Source: Aeromicrobium tamlense
Lineage (GTDB): Bacteria > Actinomycetota > Actinomycetes > Propionibacteriales > Nocardioidaceae
DNA length: 64,000 nucleotides
NCBI RefSeq assembly: GCF_013408555.1
Contig: NZ_JACBZN010000001.1
Coordinates: 2,294,001 to 2,358,000 of the forward strand
Reading direction: 5' to 3'
Below, in pieces: positions 10,694 through 21,100 of the stretch. Below the pieces are notes generated by a model. That model searched no databases and was not told the origin of the DNA. It saw only the letters and a list, made by a program, of their open reading frames with translations. The position numbers and the translations under genes were made by a program. How positions within the stretch are numbered: the stretch's first letter is position 1; the number at the start of each line of letters is the position of its first letter.

Positions 10694-11725
10694 ATGCGAG
10701 AGGCATTCGGGGCCACGTTCATCGGGCCGGAGGGCTACCTGAACACGGCGGCCTACGGGCTGCCACCGAAGGCCACGGTCGACGCCCTCGAACGGGTCCA
10801 CCGCGGCTGGGCCGCGGGCACCGTCGCGGGACCCGACTTCGACGCCGACATCGCGGCGGGTCGCGCGGCGTTCGCGACCCTGGCCGGCGTCCCGGTGAAG
10901 TCCGTCGCGATGGGCTCGTCCGTCGCGGCGCTGCTCGGCCCGGTGGCCTCCGCCCTGCCCCACGGCTCGCGCGTGCTGGTCCCCGAGGGCGAGTTCACGT
11001 CGGTCAGCTTCCCGTTCGCCGCCCACGACGGCCGCGGCGTGACCGTCACCGAGGTGCCGCTCGAGCGGTTGCCCGAGCTGGCCGCCGATCACGACGTGGT
11101 GGCGGTGTCCACCGTGCAGTCGGCCGACGGCGCGCAGGTCGACCTCGCCGCGCTGCGAGCCGCCACCGAGGGCTCGGAGACCCTCGTGATCCTCGACGCG
11201 ACGCAGCAGCTCGGCTGGCTCCGGCTCGACCTTGCGTGGGCCGACGTCGTCGTGAGCTCGAGCTACAAGTGGCTGCTGGCGCCCACCGGCATCGCCTGGG
11301 CGTCCTACGCCGAGCGGATGGTCGAGCGGCTCGTCCCCCACCACGCCAACCGCTACGCCGGGGGCGCGCCGTGGCAGACCACCTACGGGCTGCCGCTGCG
11401 GCTCACCGACGACGCCCGCCGGTTCGACATCTCCCCCTCGTGGTTCCCGGTGGTCGGCGCAGCCACGAGCCTGGCGTGGATGGCGACGCTCGACCTCGAC
11501 GCCGTCACCGCGCACAACCTCGACCTCGCCGGGCGGGCGCGGGCCGCACTGGACCTGCCGCCGCTGGACTCGGCGATCGTCTCGATCCCGATCGAGCACG
11601 CCGCCACACGCCTGCAGGACGCGGGGCTGCGCGCCTCGGTGCGCCAGGGCGCGGCCCGGATCGCGTTCCACCTCTACAACGACGAGGAGGACCTCGACCG
11701 CGTGGTCGACGCCCTGCGTGCGTGA
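10694..11725 (+). CDS. PLP-dependent aminotransferase class V (desulfurase-like fold)
   Basis: Fold-type-I PLP enzyme of 343 residues. The PLP lysine is K192 in SSSYKWLLAPTG, preceded by the PLP aspartate in VILDATQQLGW. It begins GATFIGPEGYLNTAAYGLPP, the substrate/PLP loop of the family. It resembles EgtE-like and related C-S lyases in layout, but no ergothioneine genes are nearby, so the reaction cannot be fixed. Slightly shorter than typical members (370-390). A strong hairpin begins at its stop codon. Confidence 0.8.
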   Translation: MREAFGATFIGPEGYLNTAAYGLPPKATVDALERVHRGWAAGTVAGPDFDADIAAGRAAFATLAGVPVKSVAMGSSVAALLGPVASALPHGSRVLVPEGEFTSVSFPFAAHDGRGVTVTEVPLERLPELAADHDVVAVSTVQSADGAQVDLAALRAATEGSETLVILDATQQLGWLRLDLAWADVVVSSSYKWLLAPTGIAWASYAERMVERLVPHHANRYAGGAPWQTTYGLPLRLTDDARRFDISPSWFPVVGAATSLAWMATLDLDAVTAHNLDLAGRARAALDLPPLDSAIVSIPIEHAATRLQDAGLRASVRQGAARIAFHLYNDEEDLDRVVDALRA

Positions 11726-11765
11726 CGCCCGGTCGGCACCCCGAGGATGCCGAGCCGGGCGTCAC
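11722..11765 (+). terminator. Hairpin terminator overlapping the stop of the class-V aminotransferase
   Basis: Perfect 11-base arms GTGACGCCCGG (11722-11732) and CCGGGCGTCAC (11755-11765), with partly pairing inner bases. It includes the TGA stop at 11723-11725 and separates two convergent genes. It can work on either strand. Confidence 0.7.
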
Positions 11766-11823
11766 CTCCCGAAGGAACCCTGAGTTGTACGTTCGCACAA
11801 CTTTGGGGAAAGTGCGACGTGGG

Positions 11824-12651
11824 TCACGTCCCGAGGTTCTCGATGAGGAAGCCTCCGGGGTAGCTCTTGATGCGGCTCGAGTCGCGGACCCGGCGCGGCT
11901 CGGTGCGCTCGGGCAGGAGTCGCACCACACGGCCGCGCAGGCCCAGCGCACCGTGGCTGAGGCGCTCGAACCAGGCCGGTGGGTGCTCGTAGCCGAAGGC
12001 CTCGCGCAGGTGCGGGTCCATGATCGCGATGCTGAAGCGGCGGACGGCGGGGGCGAGCGGACGCGGGTAGAACGTGGTCAGCAGGTCGAGCGTCGCATCG
12101 GCCACCGCGCGCGACCGCGGGTCGAAGCGGAAGTGCTCGGCCTCGTAGTCGTCGAGCAGGCGCTCGAACCCGGCGAGGTCCGTGGGCAGGTCCGCGATCC
12201 CCATCAGGCGCCCGAGACGGCGGTAGTAGTTCACGCCCGCGACGTCCTCGATGGGCGTGGTGCGACGGAAGCCGTAGCGGTTGACCCAGCGGTTCGGCAT
12301 CACGACGAAGGTCGCCAGCACGTACCGCATGTCGTCGTTGCTGATGTCGTAGCGGCCGTGCATCTGGTTCATCCGGCGGATCGCGGCGCGACCGGGCGTG
12401 CTCTCGAGTCCCTGGTCGACGATCTCGCCCAGCAGCAGCGCCGTGTCGTCGTGGCGCCGCTGGGTGTCGGTGCCGAACTGCTCGGTCTCGTACAGCAGCC
12501 GCCCGATCGACGGGACCGCGTAGGTGCGGAACAGCGCGAAGCTCAGGGCCTGCTCGAGGTCCCACGGGAAGTCGTACTGGCCGAACAGCCGGGCGATCTC
12601 CTCGTAGTCGACCTCGGGATCGAGGCCGTCCGAGCGGACCCGGCGGGTCAC
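11824..12651 (-). CDS. Oxygenase MpaB/DUF2236 family protein
   Basis: Protein of 275 residues from GTG 12651, related to MpaB/DUF2236 and to the haem-b-binding rubber oxygenases (Lcp). Family-like segments are RRMNQMHGRYDISNDDMRYVLATFVVMP and a conserved His/Arg-rich core. Many members are haem oxygenases, but the substrate is unknown here. The GTG overlaps the stop of the upstream esterase by four bases (GTGA), indicating co-translation and possibly a shared pathway for an ester or hydrocarbon substrate, which is inference. Confidence 0.8.
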   Translation of the reverse strand: MTRRVRSDGLDPEVDYEEIARLFGQYDFPWDLEQALSFALFRTYAVPSIGRLLYETEQFGTDTQRRHDDTALLLGEIVDQGLESTPGRAAIRRMNQMHGRYDISNDDMRYVLATFVVMPNRWVNRYGFRRTTPIEDVAGVNYYRRLGRLMGIADLPTDLAGFERLLDDYEAEHFRFDPRSRAVADATLDLLTTFYPRPLAPAVRRFSIAIMDPHLREAFGYEHPPAWFERLSHGALGLRGRVVRLLPERTEPRRVRDSSRIKSYPGGFLIENLGT

Positions 12652-13613
12652 CTCGGCACCACCACGTGCGCGGCGACGAAGTCGACGATGTCGGAGGCGG
12701 CGTCGGTCGCGGCCGGCGAGACGCCCGGCAGGCTGACGAACCCGTGCACCGTGCCGGGGTACTCGCGGTAGCGCACCGGAACACCCGCGCGCTGCAGCGC
12801 CTCGCGGTAGTGGACGCCGTTGTCGAGCAGCGGGTCGTGGTCGGCCGTCAGGATGAACGCCGGCGGGAGCCCGTCGAAGGACGTGGCCCGCAGCGGCGAG
12901 GCGAGCGGGTCCTCGGTGCCGTAGGCGTCGCCCATGTAGAGGTGCGCGAAGGCGCTCATGTTGGCCGAGGACAGCACCGGCTCGTCGGGCATCCGCAGCT
13001 CGGAGGCGAACTTGTCGTACATCTCCACCGCGGGGTAGATCAGCACCTGGGCGCGCAGCGCCGGCCCGCCCTCGCTCACCGATCGCTGTGCCGCGACGGC
13101 CGCGAGGTTGCCGCCGGCGCTGTCGCCCATCACGGCGAGCCTGTCGGCGTCGAGCCCGAGGCCGTCGGCGCGTGCGGCGATCCAGCCCAGCGCCTCCCAC
13201 GTGTCCTCGACGGCGGCGGGGTACGGGTGCTCCGGCGCCAGCCGGTACGACGGCGAGACCACGACCGCGCCGCTGCCCGCGGCGAGCCGCGAAGCGAGCC
13301 ACGCCGACTGCTCGGGCGAGCCCTGCACCCAGCCTCCGCCGTGGAAGTTCACGACCGCGGGGCGCAGTCCCCCGACGCCCGTCGGGCGGTGCACGATCGC
13401 GCGCAGGGTACGGCCCTTGAGCGGGATATCGATCTCCTCGGTCCGCACGCGCCGATCGGGGCGGCCGAACACCAGCCGGCCGGGCGGCGACTCCATGAGC
13501 CGCAGCCGCTGGGCGCGCAGCTCGGCGTAGTCGGTGGCCTCCTCGACCGGGGTGGCCAGGCGCTTCATGAGGGCGGCGAACGCACGGGTCCGCGGCGGCA
13601 GTGGGGCACTCAC
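12648..13613 (-). CDS. Alpha/beta hydrolase of the hormone-sensitive-lipase group
   Basis: Esterase/lipase of 321 residues. The HSL oxyanion motif is NFHGGGWVQG, the nucleophile elbow VMGDSAGGNLA, the acid residue in LTADHDPLLDNG and the catalytic histidine in GTVHGFVS. No signal peptide is evident, so it is cytosolic or membrane-peripheral. Upstream partner of the MpaB-like gene, coupled by a GTGA overlap. It starts at a GTG (13613) in the usual family position. Confidence 0.9.
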   Translation of the reverse strand: MSAPLPPRTRAFAALMKRLATPVEEATDYAELRAQRLRLMESPPGRLVFGRPDRRVRTEEIDIPLKGRTLRAIVHRPTGVGGLRPAVVNFHGGGWVQGSPEQSAWLASRLAAGSGAVVVSPSYRLAPEHPYPAAVEDTWEALGWIAARADGLGLDADRLAVMGDSAGGNLAAVAAQRSVSEGGPALRAQVLIYPAVEMYDKFASELRMPDEPVLSSANMSAFAHLYMGDAYGTEDPLASPLRATSFDGLPPAFILTADHDPLLDNGVHYREALQRAGVPVRYREYPGTVHGFVSLPGVSPAATDAASDIVDFVAAHVVVPR

Positions 13614-13658
13614 GGGGCACAGCCTAGGGGTCGGGCGTGACCGGGGTCACCCGTCGGC

Positions 13659-15350
13659 TCAGCCCGAGGCGCGCAGGGCCCAGTCGCGCAGCATGTCGAT
13701 GCGGTGCTGCAGCTGCGCGGTGGTGGCCTGGGCGGCGGCCGGGCCACCACACTCCTGGCGCAGCTTGTTGTGGGTGACGCCGTGCGGCGTGCCCGTGCGA
13801 TGGTGCCAGGCGGCCACGAGCGAGTTCAGGTCGCGGCGCAGCTGGGCGCGGCGCTCGTACTCGACGTCGGCCTCGGCGCGCGCCGGGGCGTCCTCGCGCT
13901 TGCGGGTGCGCGCGCTGCGCAGCAGCTCGGCCACCTGGTCGCGCTCGAGCAGGCCGGGGATGCCGAGGAAGTCGAGCTCCTCGGAGTCGCCGGCCACCAT
14001 CTCGTAGTCGATCGGCGCGAACTCGTCGCCGTCGTAGACCACGCGGTCGAACAGCGCCTCGCTGCCGATCGCGGCGTACTGGTTGCCGAGCTCGTCGCTG
14101 GCGCCCTCGGACGCGTTGGCGCGCGCGATGAGCGCCTCCTCGGCGGCGAACAGGTCGGACTCGTCGTGCACGGGGCGGCCGATGACGTGGTCGCGCTCGG
14201 CCTCGAGGTCGGCGGCGAGCTTCAGCAGGCCCGGCACGCTGGGTAGGAAGACCGACGCGGTCTCCCCGCGGCGCCGGGCACGCACGAAGCGGCCGATCGC
14301 CTGGGCGAAGAACAGCGGGGTGGCGATCGTGGTGGCGTAGACGCCGACCGCGAGACGCGGGACGTCGACGCCCTCGCTGACCATGCGGACCGCGACCATC
14401 CACGGGTCGTTCCCGGCGGCGAACTCGGCGATCTTGGCGCTCGAGCCGGCCTCGTCGGAGAGCACCAGCGTGGGCGACTGCCCCGTGAGCTCCTTGAGCA
14501 GCGCGGCGTAGGCCCGGGCCGACGTCTGGTCGCTGGCGATCACGAGGCCACCCGCGTCGTGGATGTCGCGGCGGACCTCGACGAGACGCTTGTGGGCGGC
14601 CTCGAGCACGGCCGGCACCCACGAGCCCGTGGGGTCGAGCGCGGTGCGCAGGGCCTGCGCGGTCTGGTCGCGCGTGAGCGGCTCGCCGAGCCGGGCCGAG
14701 ACCTCGTCGCCCGCGCTGGTGCGCCACTGCATCTCGCCCGAGTAGGCCATGAACAGGACCGGTCGGACGACGCCCTCCTTGAGGGCCTCGCCGTAGCCGT
14801 AGGCGTAGTCGGCCACCGACGAGATCGAGCCGTCGCCGACGGGCGCGTAGGTGACGAACGGGATCGGGTTGTCGTCGGAGCGGAACGGCGTGCCGGTGAG
14901 CGAGAGGCGGCGGATCGCCGGCTCGCACGCCTCCAGCACCGCGTCGCCCCACGACAGCGCGTCGCCGGCGTGGTGGACCTCGTCGAGGATCACGAAGGTG
15001 CGGCTGCGCTCGATGCGCACGCGGTGGCCGACAGGGTTGGTGGCCAGACCGGCGTACGTGACGCAGTAGCCGTCGAAGCGGGCGCCGAGCGCCCCCGACA
15101 GATTCGGCTCGAGCGCGATGCCCGAGCGCGCGGCGGCCTGCGCCCACTGCGACTTGAGGTGCTCGGTGGGGGTGACCACGACGACCCGCTCGACGACGCG
15201 ACGGTGCAGCAGGTCGGCCGCGATCGTCAGCGCGAAGGTGGTCTTGCCGGCGCCGGGCGTGGCGACGGTGAGGAAGTCGGCCGGCTGCGTGCGGACGTAC
15301 TGCTCGAACGCCTCACGCTGCCAGGCCCGTAGCGACAGGCCAGCACTCAC
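13659..15350 (-). CDS. DEAD/DEAH-box (superfamily 2) helicase
   Basis: ATP-dependent nucleic-acid helicase of 563 residues. Walker A is TPGAGKTT (31-38), Walker B/DEVH at 123-126 with a following His, motif III SLTGTPFRSDD and motif VI AIGRFVRARRRGE. The layout resembles the XPB/UvsW-like group. The C-terminal third is charged and not assigned. It starts at GTG 15350, overlapping the stop of the DUF3039 gene by four bases. Specific function unknown. Confidence 0.88.
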   Translation of the reverse strand: MSAGLSLRAWQREAFEQYVRTQPADFLTVATPGAGKTTFALTIAADLLHRRVVERVVVVTPTEHLKSQWAQAAARSGIALEPNLSGALGARFDGYCVTYAGLATNPVGHRVRIERSRTFVILDEVHHAGDALSWGDAVLEACEPAIRRLSLTGTPFRSDDNPIPFVTYAPVGDGSISSVADYAYGYGEALKEGVVRPVLFMAYSGEMQWRTSAGDEVSARLGEPLTRDQTAQALRTALDPTGSWVPAVLEAAHKRLVEVRRDIHDAGGLVIASDQTSARAYAALLKELTGQSPTLVLSDEAGSSAKIAEFAAGNDPWMVAVRMVSEGVDVPRLAVGVYATTIATPLFFAQAIGRFVRARRRGETASVFLPSVPGLLKLAADLEAERDHVIGRPVHDESDLFAAEEALIARANASEGASDELGNQYAAIGSEALFDRVVYDGDEFAPIDYEMVAGDSEELDFLGIPGLLERDQVAELLRSARTRKREDAPARAEADVEYERRAQLRRDLNSLVAAWHHRTGTPHGVTHNKLRQECGGPAAAQATTAQLQHRIDMLRDWALRASG

Positions 15351-15622
15351 TGGTCGGAGTCACTCCCGGACTCGTCGTCGTCGCCGGGGTTGAAGTTCTC
15401 CCAGATGTCCTTGCACTCCGGGCAGACCGGGAAGCGCTGCGGATCGCGACTGGGGACCCAGACCTTGCCGCACAGGGCCACGACGGGCGTGCCCATGACC
15501 ATGGCCTCGGTCAGCTTGTCCTTCGGGACGTAGTGGCTGAAGCGCTCGTGGTCGCCGTTGTCGAGGCGCTGCTCGGTGCGCTCGTCTTGAACGGTCTGGG
15601 TGCCGCGGCCGAAGAATCCCAC
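15347..15622 (-). CDS. DUF3039 family small putative zinc protein
   Basis: Protein of 91 residues of the actinobacterial DUF3039 family. H30, C51 (ALCGKVWVP) and the CPEC pair (C67, C70) could form one zinc site. The C-terminus is an acidic tail. It is translationally coupled (GTGA) to the downstream helicase gene, which suggests the two proteins work together. Function unknown. Confidence 0.85.
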   Translation of the reverse strand: MGFFGRGTQTVQDERTEQRLDNGDHERFSHYVPKDKLTEAMVMGTPVVALCGKVWVPSRDPQRFPVCPECKDIWENFNPGDDDESGSDSDQ

Positions 15623-15676
15623 GCCTCCATCGTAGGCGACGGATCCGACGCCGAGGACCGGTCCACGCCGACGACC

Positions 15677-16228
15677 TCAGTTCAGCCCGGGGTCGTCGGG
15701 CAATGTCGACCAGAAGCGGGTGTCGCCCGCCTGACGCCGGAGCACCTCGCTCCACAGGCGGTCGGGATCGGGCGAGATCAGGTCGCCGTCCCGGGCCGGC
15801 ACCACGAGCCACGCGCCCTCCGCGATCTCCTCCTCCAGCTGGCCCGTGGACCAGCCGGCGTAGCCCGCGAACACGCGCAGGCCGAGCAGCTCGCCGCCCA
15901 CCGGGACGGGTCCCTCGAGATCGACGATCCCGACGCGGCCGGCCATCTGGCGCCAGCCGATCGGGCGCGACTCCATGTCGCTGACGACGCCCACCGCCAG
16001 CGCGGAGTCCATCGCGCAGGGGCCGCCCTCGAACAGGCAGCCGGGCGCGTTGGCCGACTCGGCCCACCCGGGCAGGACCTCGTCGAGGTCGGACTCGAGG
16101 GGGTGGTTCACGATCACGCCCAGCGCGCCGTCCTCGTCGTGGTCCAGGACGTACACGACGCTTCGCCGGAAGGGGCCGGAGTCGATCGCCGAGGTGGCGA
16201 CCAGGAGCTGGCCTCGCACCGTTGCCAT
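15677..16228 (-). CDS. YqgE/AlgH family protein
   Basis: Protein of 183 residues (UPF0301). It starts VRGQLLVATSAIDSGPFRRSVVYVLDHDEDGALGVIVNHP, typical of the family, with GGP and VFAGYAGWSTGQLEEEI further on. Cytosolic; biochemical function is not established. Divergent from the MerR gene with 47 bases between. Confidence 0.9.
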   Translation of the reverse strand: MATVRGQLLVATSAIDSGPFRRSVVYVLDHDEDGALGVIVNHPLESDLDEVLPGWAESANAPGCLFEGGPCAMDSALAVGVVSDMESRPIGWRQMAGRVGIVDLEGPVPVGGELLGLRVFAGYAGWSTGQLEEEIAEGAWLVVPARDGDLISPDPDRLWSEVLRRQAGDTRFWSTLPDDPGLN

Positions 16229-16275
16229 ACCCCCATGATGCCGGATCCGCGGTCACGCTCACCTAGACTTGCGGC

Positions 16276-17040
16276 ATGACGGACGCGGCGCGCGACGAGG
16301 AGTTCACCGTCGACGTGCTCGCCGAGCGGGCCGGCATGACGGTGCGCAACGTGCGCGCCTACTCCACGCGTGGACTGATCGACCCGCCACGCCTCGAGGG
16401 ACGCACCGGGTACTACACGCAGAAGCACCTCCAGCGCCTCGTCCTCATCCGCACCCTGCTGGGTCGTGGCTTCACCCTGGCGGCGGTCGAGGACGCGATC
16501 CTGAAGTCGCCGTCCACCGCCTCCCACGTGGCGCTCGACCTGCTGAACATCTTCGAGGTCGACGACGCCCAGGACCCCACCGAGGTGATCAGCCGGGCCG
16601 AGCTGGCCTCGCTGTCGAACGTGAGTCCCGACCACAAGCTGATCGACCAGATGATCGAGCTCGGGCTGCTGGAGCACGTCGACGACCAGACGGTGCGCAT
16701 GCTGAACCCGAGCGTCGTGCGTCAGGGGGCCGCGTCGGTCGCCCTCGGCCTCAGCCCCGACAGCGTGGTCGACATCGTGCCGCACATGCGCGAGCACCTC
16801 GAGCAGATCTCCGACCGGTTCGTCCACCACGTCAGCCGCGACGTCGCGCAGCCGTTCCTCGACGCCGGCCTGCCCCAGGAGGAGTGGCCCACGGTCTTCG
16901 AGAGGATCGACCAGCTGATCCCCATCGCGAGCCAGGTGGTCGTGGCGATGTTCCGCAGCGTGCTGCGCGAGGCGATCGAGGTCGAGATCGGCCACAAGCT
17001 GGAGGAGCTGGCCGCCGAGGGCGACCAGCCGTCCCCCTGA
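16276..17040 (+). CDS. MerR-family transcriptional regulator
   Basis: Regulator of 254 residues. The N-terminal winged helix (about 9-76) has VDVLAERAGMTVRNVRAYSTRGL and the wing GRTGYYTQKHLQRL. The C-terminal two-thirds is a long helical effector/dimer region without cysteine clusters, so it is not a metal-sensing MerR. Ligand and targets are unknown. It ends 3 bases from the convergent DUF3048 stop. Confidence 0.88.
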   Translation: MTDAARDEEFTVDVLAERAGMTVRNVRAYSTRGLIDPPRLEGRTGYYTQKHLQRLVLIRTLLGRGFTLAAVEDAILKSPSTASHVALDLLNIFEVDDAQDPTEVISRAELASLSNVSPDHKLIDQMIELGLLEHVDDQTVRMLNPSVVRQGAASVALGLSPDSVVDIVPHMREHLEQISDRFVHHVSRDVAQPFLDAGLPQEEWPTVFERIDQLIPIASQVVVAMFRSVLREAIEVEIGHKLEELAAEGDQPSP

Positions 17041-17043
17041 CGA

Positions 17044-18033
17044 CTACTGCGCGCTGAGCGCCGTGGACTCCCGCTTGCTCAGCAGCTCGATCCAGGTCTT
17101 GCCCTTGGGCAGCTTCATCGCCCGGCCGTCGCGCGTGGTCAGCACGATCGTGGAGGCGTTGTTCGCCTTCTTCCACTTGGCGTTGACACGGGTTCCGCCG
17201 ACGAAGACGACCGCCTTGCCGCCGCCCTGGAACGTGGTCTCGGGCACCGGGTTCCCGGCGGGATCGGTGTAGCCGGCGTCCTTCTCGTCGGCCCACAGGA
17301 CCACGAGGTTCCTGGCGCCGAACTCCTTCGCGCTGGTGCCGTTGGTGCGCTTCCAGGCCTTGCCGTTGAACTTCCACGACGTGGTGTGGCTGCGGGAGAA
17401 CTTCACGGTGGCGCCGGTGACCTGCGGGCCCTTCGGCGCCGCGGCGTCGGTGGCCCACTGGAAGTAGGGGCGCTCGGGCTGCTCGTTCTTGACGTCCTTG
17501 TTGAGCCGGCCGAGGTCGACGACGACGTTGTACGGCGCGTAGCCGGCGTCGCGCGAGAGGCCGGGCGACCCGGCGTCCTGCGAGTGGATCGGGATGCCCG
17601 CGTCCTTGATGCGCGAGATCGTCTTGCCGGCACCGCCCGAGGCGACGACCTGGCCGCGCACCGGCTTCGCGATGCCGATGTCGGTGGCACGCATGGAGCG
17701 CACGTGGCCGACGTCGCCGGGCAGGCGCGTGTAGTAGAGCGCGGCGAGGCGCGTGATGCCGCCCTCGACGGTCTGCTCGACCACCAGGTCGGCCTGGTCG
17801 ATGCTGGTCTGCGGGGCCGAGGCCGGGGTGTTGTCGACCTTGACGACGAAGACCGGGTTCGCAGGCGTCTTCTTCAGGGTGCCGCCGGTCAGCGGGTTGA
17901 TCGCCGCGACCTTCGCGGCCGTGGTCTTCGCAGGCTCCTTCGGGCCGGGCGACTCCTTCTCCTCGCCTCCGTTCGAGCACGCGCCCACCGACAGCACGAG
18001 GGCACAGGTCACCGACAGCATCCGCAACTTCAT
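17044..18033 (-). CDS. DUF3048 (YerB-like) lipoprotein
   Basis: Exported lipoprotein of 329 residues. The signal peptide ends in the lipobox LSVGAC with the lipidated cysteine at C19, followed by a Lys/Glu/Pro linker. The DUF3048 domains show NPVFVVKVDNTPASAPQ, GGITRLAALY and HVRSMRATDI motifs. The extracellular role is unknown. The ATG at 18033 was taken because a signal peptide follows it directly. Confidence 0.88.
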   Translation of the reverse strand: MKLRMLSVTCALVLSVGACSNGGEEKESPGPKEPAKTTAAKVAAINPLTGGTLKKTPANPVFVVKVDNTPASAPQTSIDQADLVVEQTVEGGITRLAALYYTRLPGDVGHVRSMRATDIGIAKPVRGQVVASGGAGKTISRIKDAGIPIHSQDAGSPGLSRDAGYAPYNVVVDLGRLNKDVKNEQPERPYFQWATDAAAPKGPQVTGATVKFSRSHTTSWKFNGKAWKRTNGTSAKEFGARNLVVLWADEKDAGYTDPAGNPVPETTFQGGGKAVVFVGGTRVNAKWKKANNASTIVLTTRDGRAMKLPKGKTWIELLSKRESTALSAQ

Positions 18034-18178
18034 GCCCCCCAGCATGCCTGAGGGGGTGTGGGCGGCCGGCCACGGCACGCCGGTCCCGGTGGCGCGTCCC
18101 GGCTTGGAATCCCCGTGATTACCCTGCCCTCCTCCGGCTCGCAGGGCCAGTGTCGGAGTCCGGTGCCACGATGGGTCC

Positions 18179-21100
18179 ATGTCCTTCGGCCCCGCGACCC
18201 AGACGTGGTTCGACGAGTCGTTCACCGCACCCACCAGCGCGCAGACCGGCGCGTGGAACGCGATCGAGAACGGCCGCCACACGCTCGTCGTCGCGCCCAC
18301 GGGCTCGGGCAAGACCCTCGCGGCGTTCCTGTCGGCGATCGACCGGCTGCTGCACCGCGACCCCGAGGCCGAGCCGCGGGGCACCTCGGTCCTCTACATC
18401 TCGCCGCTCAAGGCGCTCGCGGTCGACGTCGAGCGCAACCTGCGCTCGCCGCTCGTGGGCATCTCCGGGGTGGCGGCGCGGCTGGGTCACGAGCTCGCGC
18501 CGGTGTCCGTGGGCGTGCGCACGGGCGACACGCCCCCGGCCGAGCGGCGACGGCTCCAGTCGCACCCGCCCGACGTCCTCATCACCACGCCCGAGTCCTT
18601 GTTCCTGGTCCTCACCTCCGCGGCACGCGAGATGCTCGCCGGCGTCCACACCGTGATCGTCGACGAGGTCCACGCGGTCGCGGGCACCAAGCGCGGCGCC
18701 CACCTGGCGGTGTCGCTCGAGCGGCTCGACGACCTGCTCGACTCCCCCGCCCAGCGCATCGGCCTGTCGGCCACGGTCAGCCCGCACGACGAGGTCGCGC
18801 GGTTCCTCGGCGGGCGCGCGCCGGTCGAGGTCGTCGCGCCCGACGCGCCCTCGCGGCTCGAGCTCTCGGTGCGGGTGCCGGTCGAGGACCTCACCGAGAT
18901 GCCGCCGCGGCACGAGGGCCCGCGTGAGGGCAGCGCCGCCCGCGGCCTCGACGAGTCCCGCCCCCAGGAGGCGGGCGGCACGATCTGGCCCCACGTCGAG
19001 GAGGCGATCGTCGACGCGATCGAGTCGGCGCGCACCACGATCGTGTTCGCCAACAGTCGCGGCGTGGCCGAGCGGCTCACCCAGCGGCTCAACGAGGTCT
19101 GGGTCGAGCGCACCACGGGCGAGCGTCCCCAGCCCGACACCCGCAACCCCGCGCAGATGGGTGGACTCTCGGGGGTCTCCTCGGGGGTCGAGCCGGTGCT
19201 GGCGCGCGCCCATCACGGCTCGGTCAGCAAGGAGCAGCGGGCGCTCATCGAGGACGACCTCAAGTCCGGCCGGCTGCGCTGCGTCGTGGCCACCTCCAGC
19301 CTCGAGCTCGGCATCGACATGGGTGCGGTCGACCTCGTCATCCAGGTCTCGGCGCCGCCGTCGGTCGCCTCGGGCCTGCAGCGCGTGGGTCGCGCCGGGC
19401 ACCAGGTCGGCGAGGTCTCGCGCGGGCTCGTGTTCCCCACGGGACGGCACGACCTGCTGTCCACCACGGTCACGGTCGAGCGGATGCTGGCGGGGCGGAT
19501 CGAGCGCCTCGCGGTGCCGGCCAATCCGCTCGACATCCTCGCCCAGCAGACCATCGCGGCGTGCGCCCTCGAGCCGATCGACGTCGAGGCGTGGTTCGAG
19601 ACCCTGCGCCGCTCGGCGCCCTTCGCCACGCTGCCGCACGCCGCCTTCGAGGCCACGCTCGACCTCGTCGCCGGGCGCTACCCGTCCGACGAGTTCGCCG
19701 AGCTGCGCCCGCGCGCCGTGTGGGACCGTCACGCCGGCACCCTCACCGGGCGGCCGGGCGCCCAGCGCCTGGCAGTCACGAGCGGCGGCACGATCCCCGA
19801 CCGCGGCATGTTCTCGGTGGTGCTGGCGGGCGAGGAGGGCACGGCCGGGCGCCGCGTCGGCGAGCTCGACGAGGAGATGGTCTACGAGTCGCGCATCAAC
19901 GACGTGATCGCCCTCGGCGCCACCAGCTGGCGGATCATGGAGATCACCGCCGACCGGGTCATCGTCACGCCCGCGTTCGGCCTGCCCGCGCGGCTGCCGT
20001 TCTGGCGCGGCGACGCGATGGGGCGTCCCTACGAGCTCGGCGAGGCGATGGGCGCGTTCCTGCGCGAGCTGAGCGCGATGTCGCCGGCGAAGCAGCGCCG
20101 GCGGGTCGAGGAGGTCGGCCTCGACGCCTACGCCGTGGGCAACCTGTCCGCCCTCGTCGCCGACCAGTACGAGGCCACGCGCCAGCTGCCCACCGACACC
20201 ACGCTCGTCGTCGAGCGGTTCCGCGACGAGGTCGGCGACTGGCGGCTCGTGCTGCTCTCGCCGTACGGCCGTGCCGTGCACGCGCCGTGGGCGCTCGTCG
20301 TGGGCCGCCGGATCGAGCAGCGCTACGGCGTCGACGGCGCGGTCGTGGCCTCCGACGACGGCATCGTCGCGCGCGTCCCCGACGTCAGTGGCGAGCCGCC
20401 GGGTGCCGAGCTGTTCGACCTCGAGGACCCCGACGACCTCGAGCCCCAGGTCACCGAGCTCGTCGGCGGCTCGGCGCTGTTCGCGGCGCGCTTCCGCGAG
20501 TGCGCGGCGCGGGCGCTGCTGCTGCCGCGGCGGAATCCCGGCGCCCGCGCGCCCCTGTGGCAGCAGCGCCGGCGCGCCTCCATGCTGCTCGACGTCACGC
20601 GCAAGTACCCCGACTTCCCGATTTTGCTCGAGACCGCGCGCGAGGTGCTCCAGGACGTCTACGACCTGCCCGCGCTGGTCACGCTCGCCCGGCGGATCCG
20701 CTCGCGCGAGGTCGCCCTGGTCGAGGTCGGCACCGACAACGCCTCGCCGTTCGCCCAGCGGCTGCTGTTCGGCTACGTCGGCGCGTTCCTCTACGACGGC
20801 GACCTGCCCCTGGCCGAGCGGCGCGCGGCCGCGCTCACGCTCGACCCCGAGCTGCTGGGTCAGCTGCTGGGGCGGGCCGACCTGCGCGAGCTGCTCGATC
20901 CCGAGGTCGTCGCGCAGACCGAGGCCGAGCTCCAGCGCCTCGTCCCCGAGCGGCACGCCAAGGACCTCGAGGGCGTGGCCGATCTGCTGCGCCTGCTCGG
21001 ACCGCTCTCGGTCGAGGAGGTCGCCGAGCGCACCCGTGAGGACGTGAGACTGCAGGCCGGCGGCTGGCTCAAGGAGCTGCGCGAGTCGCGGCGCGCCATC

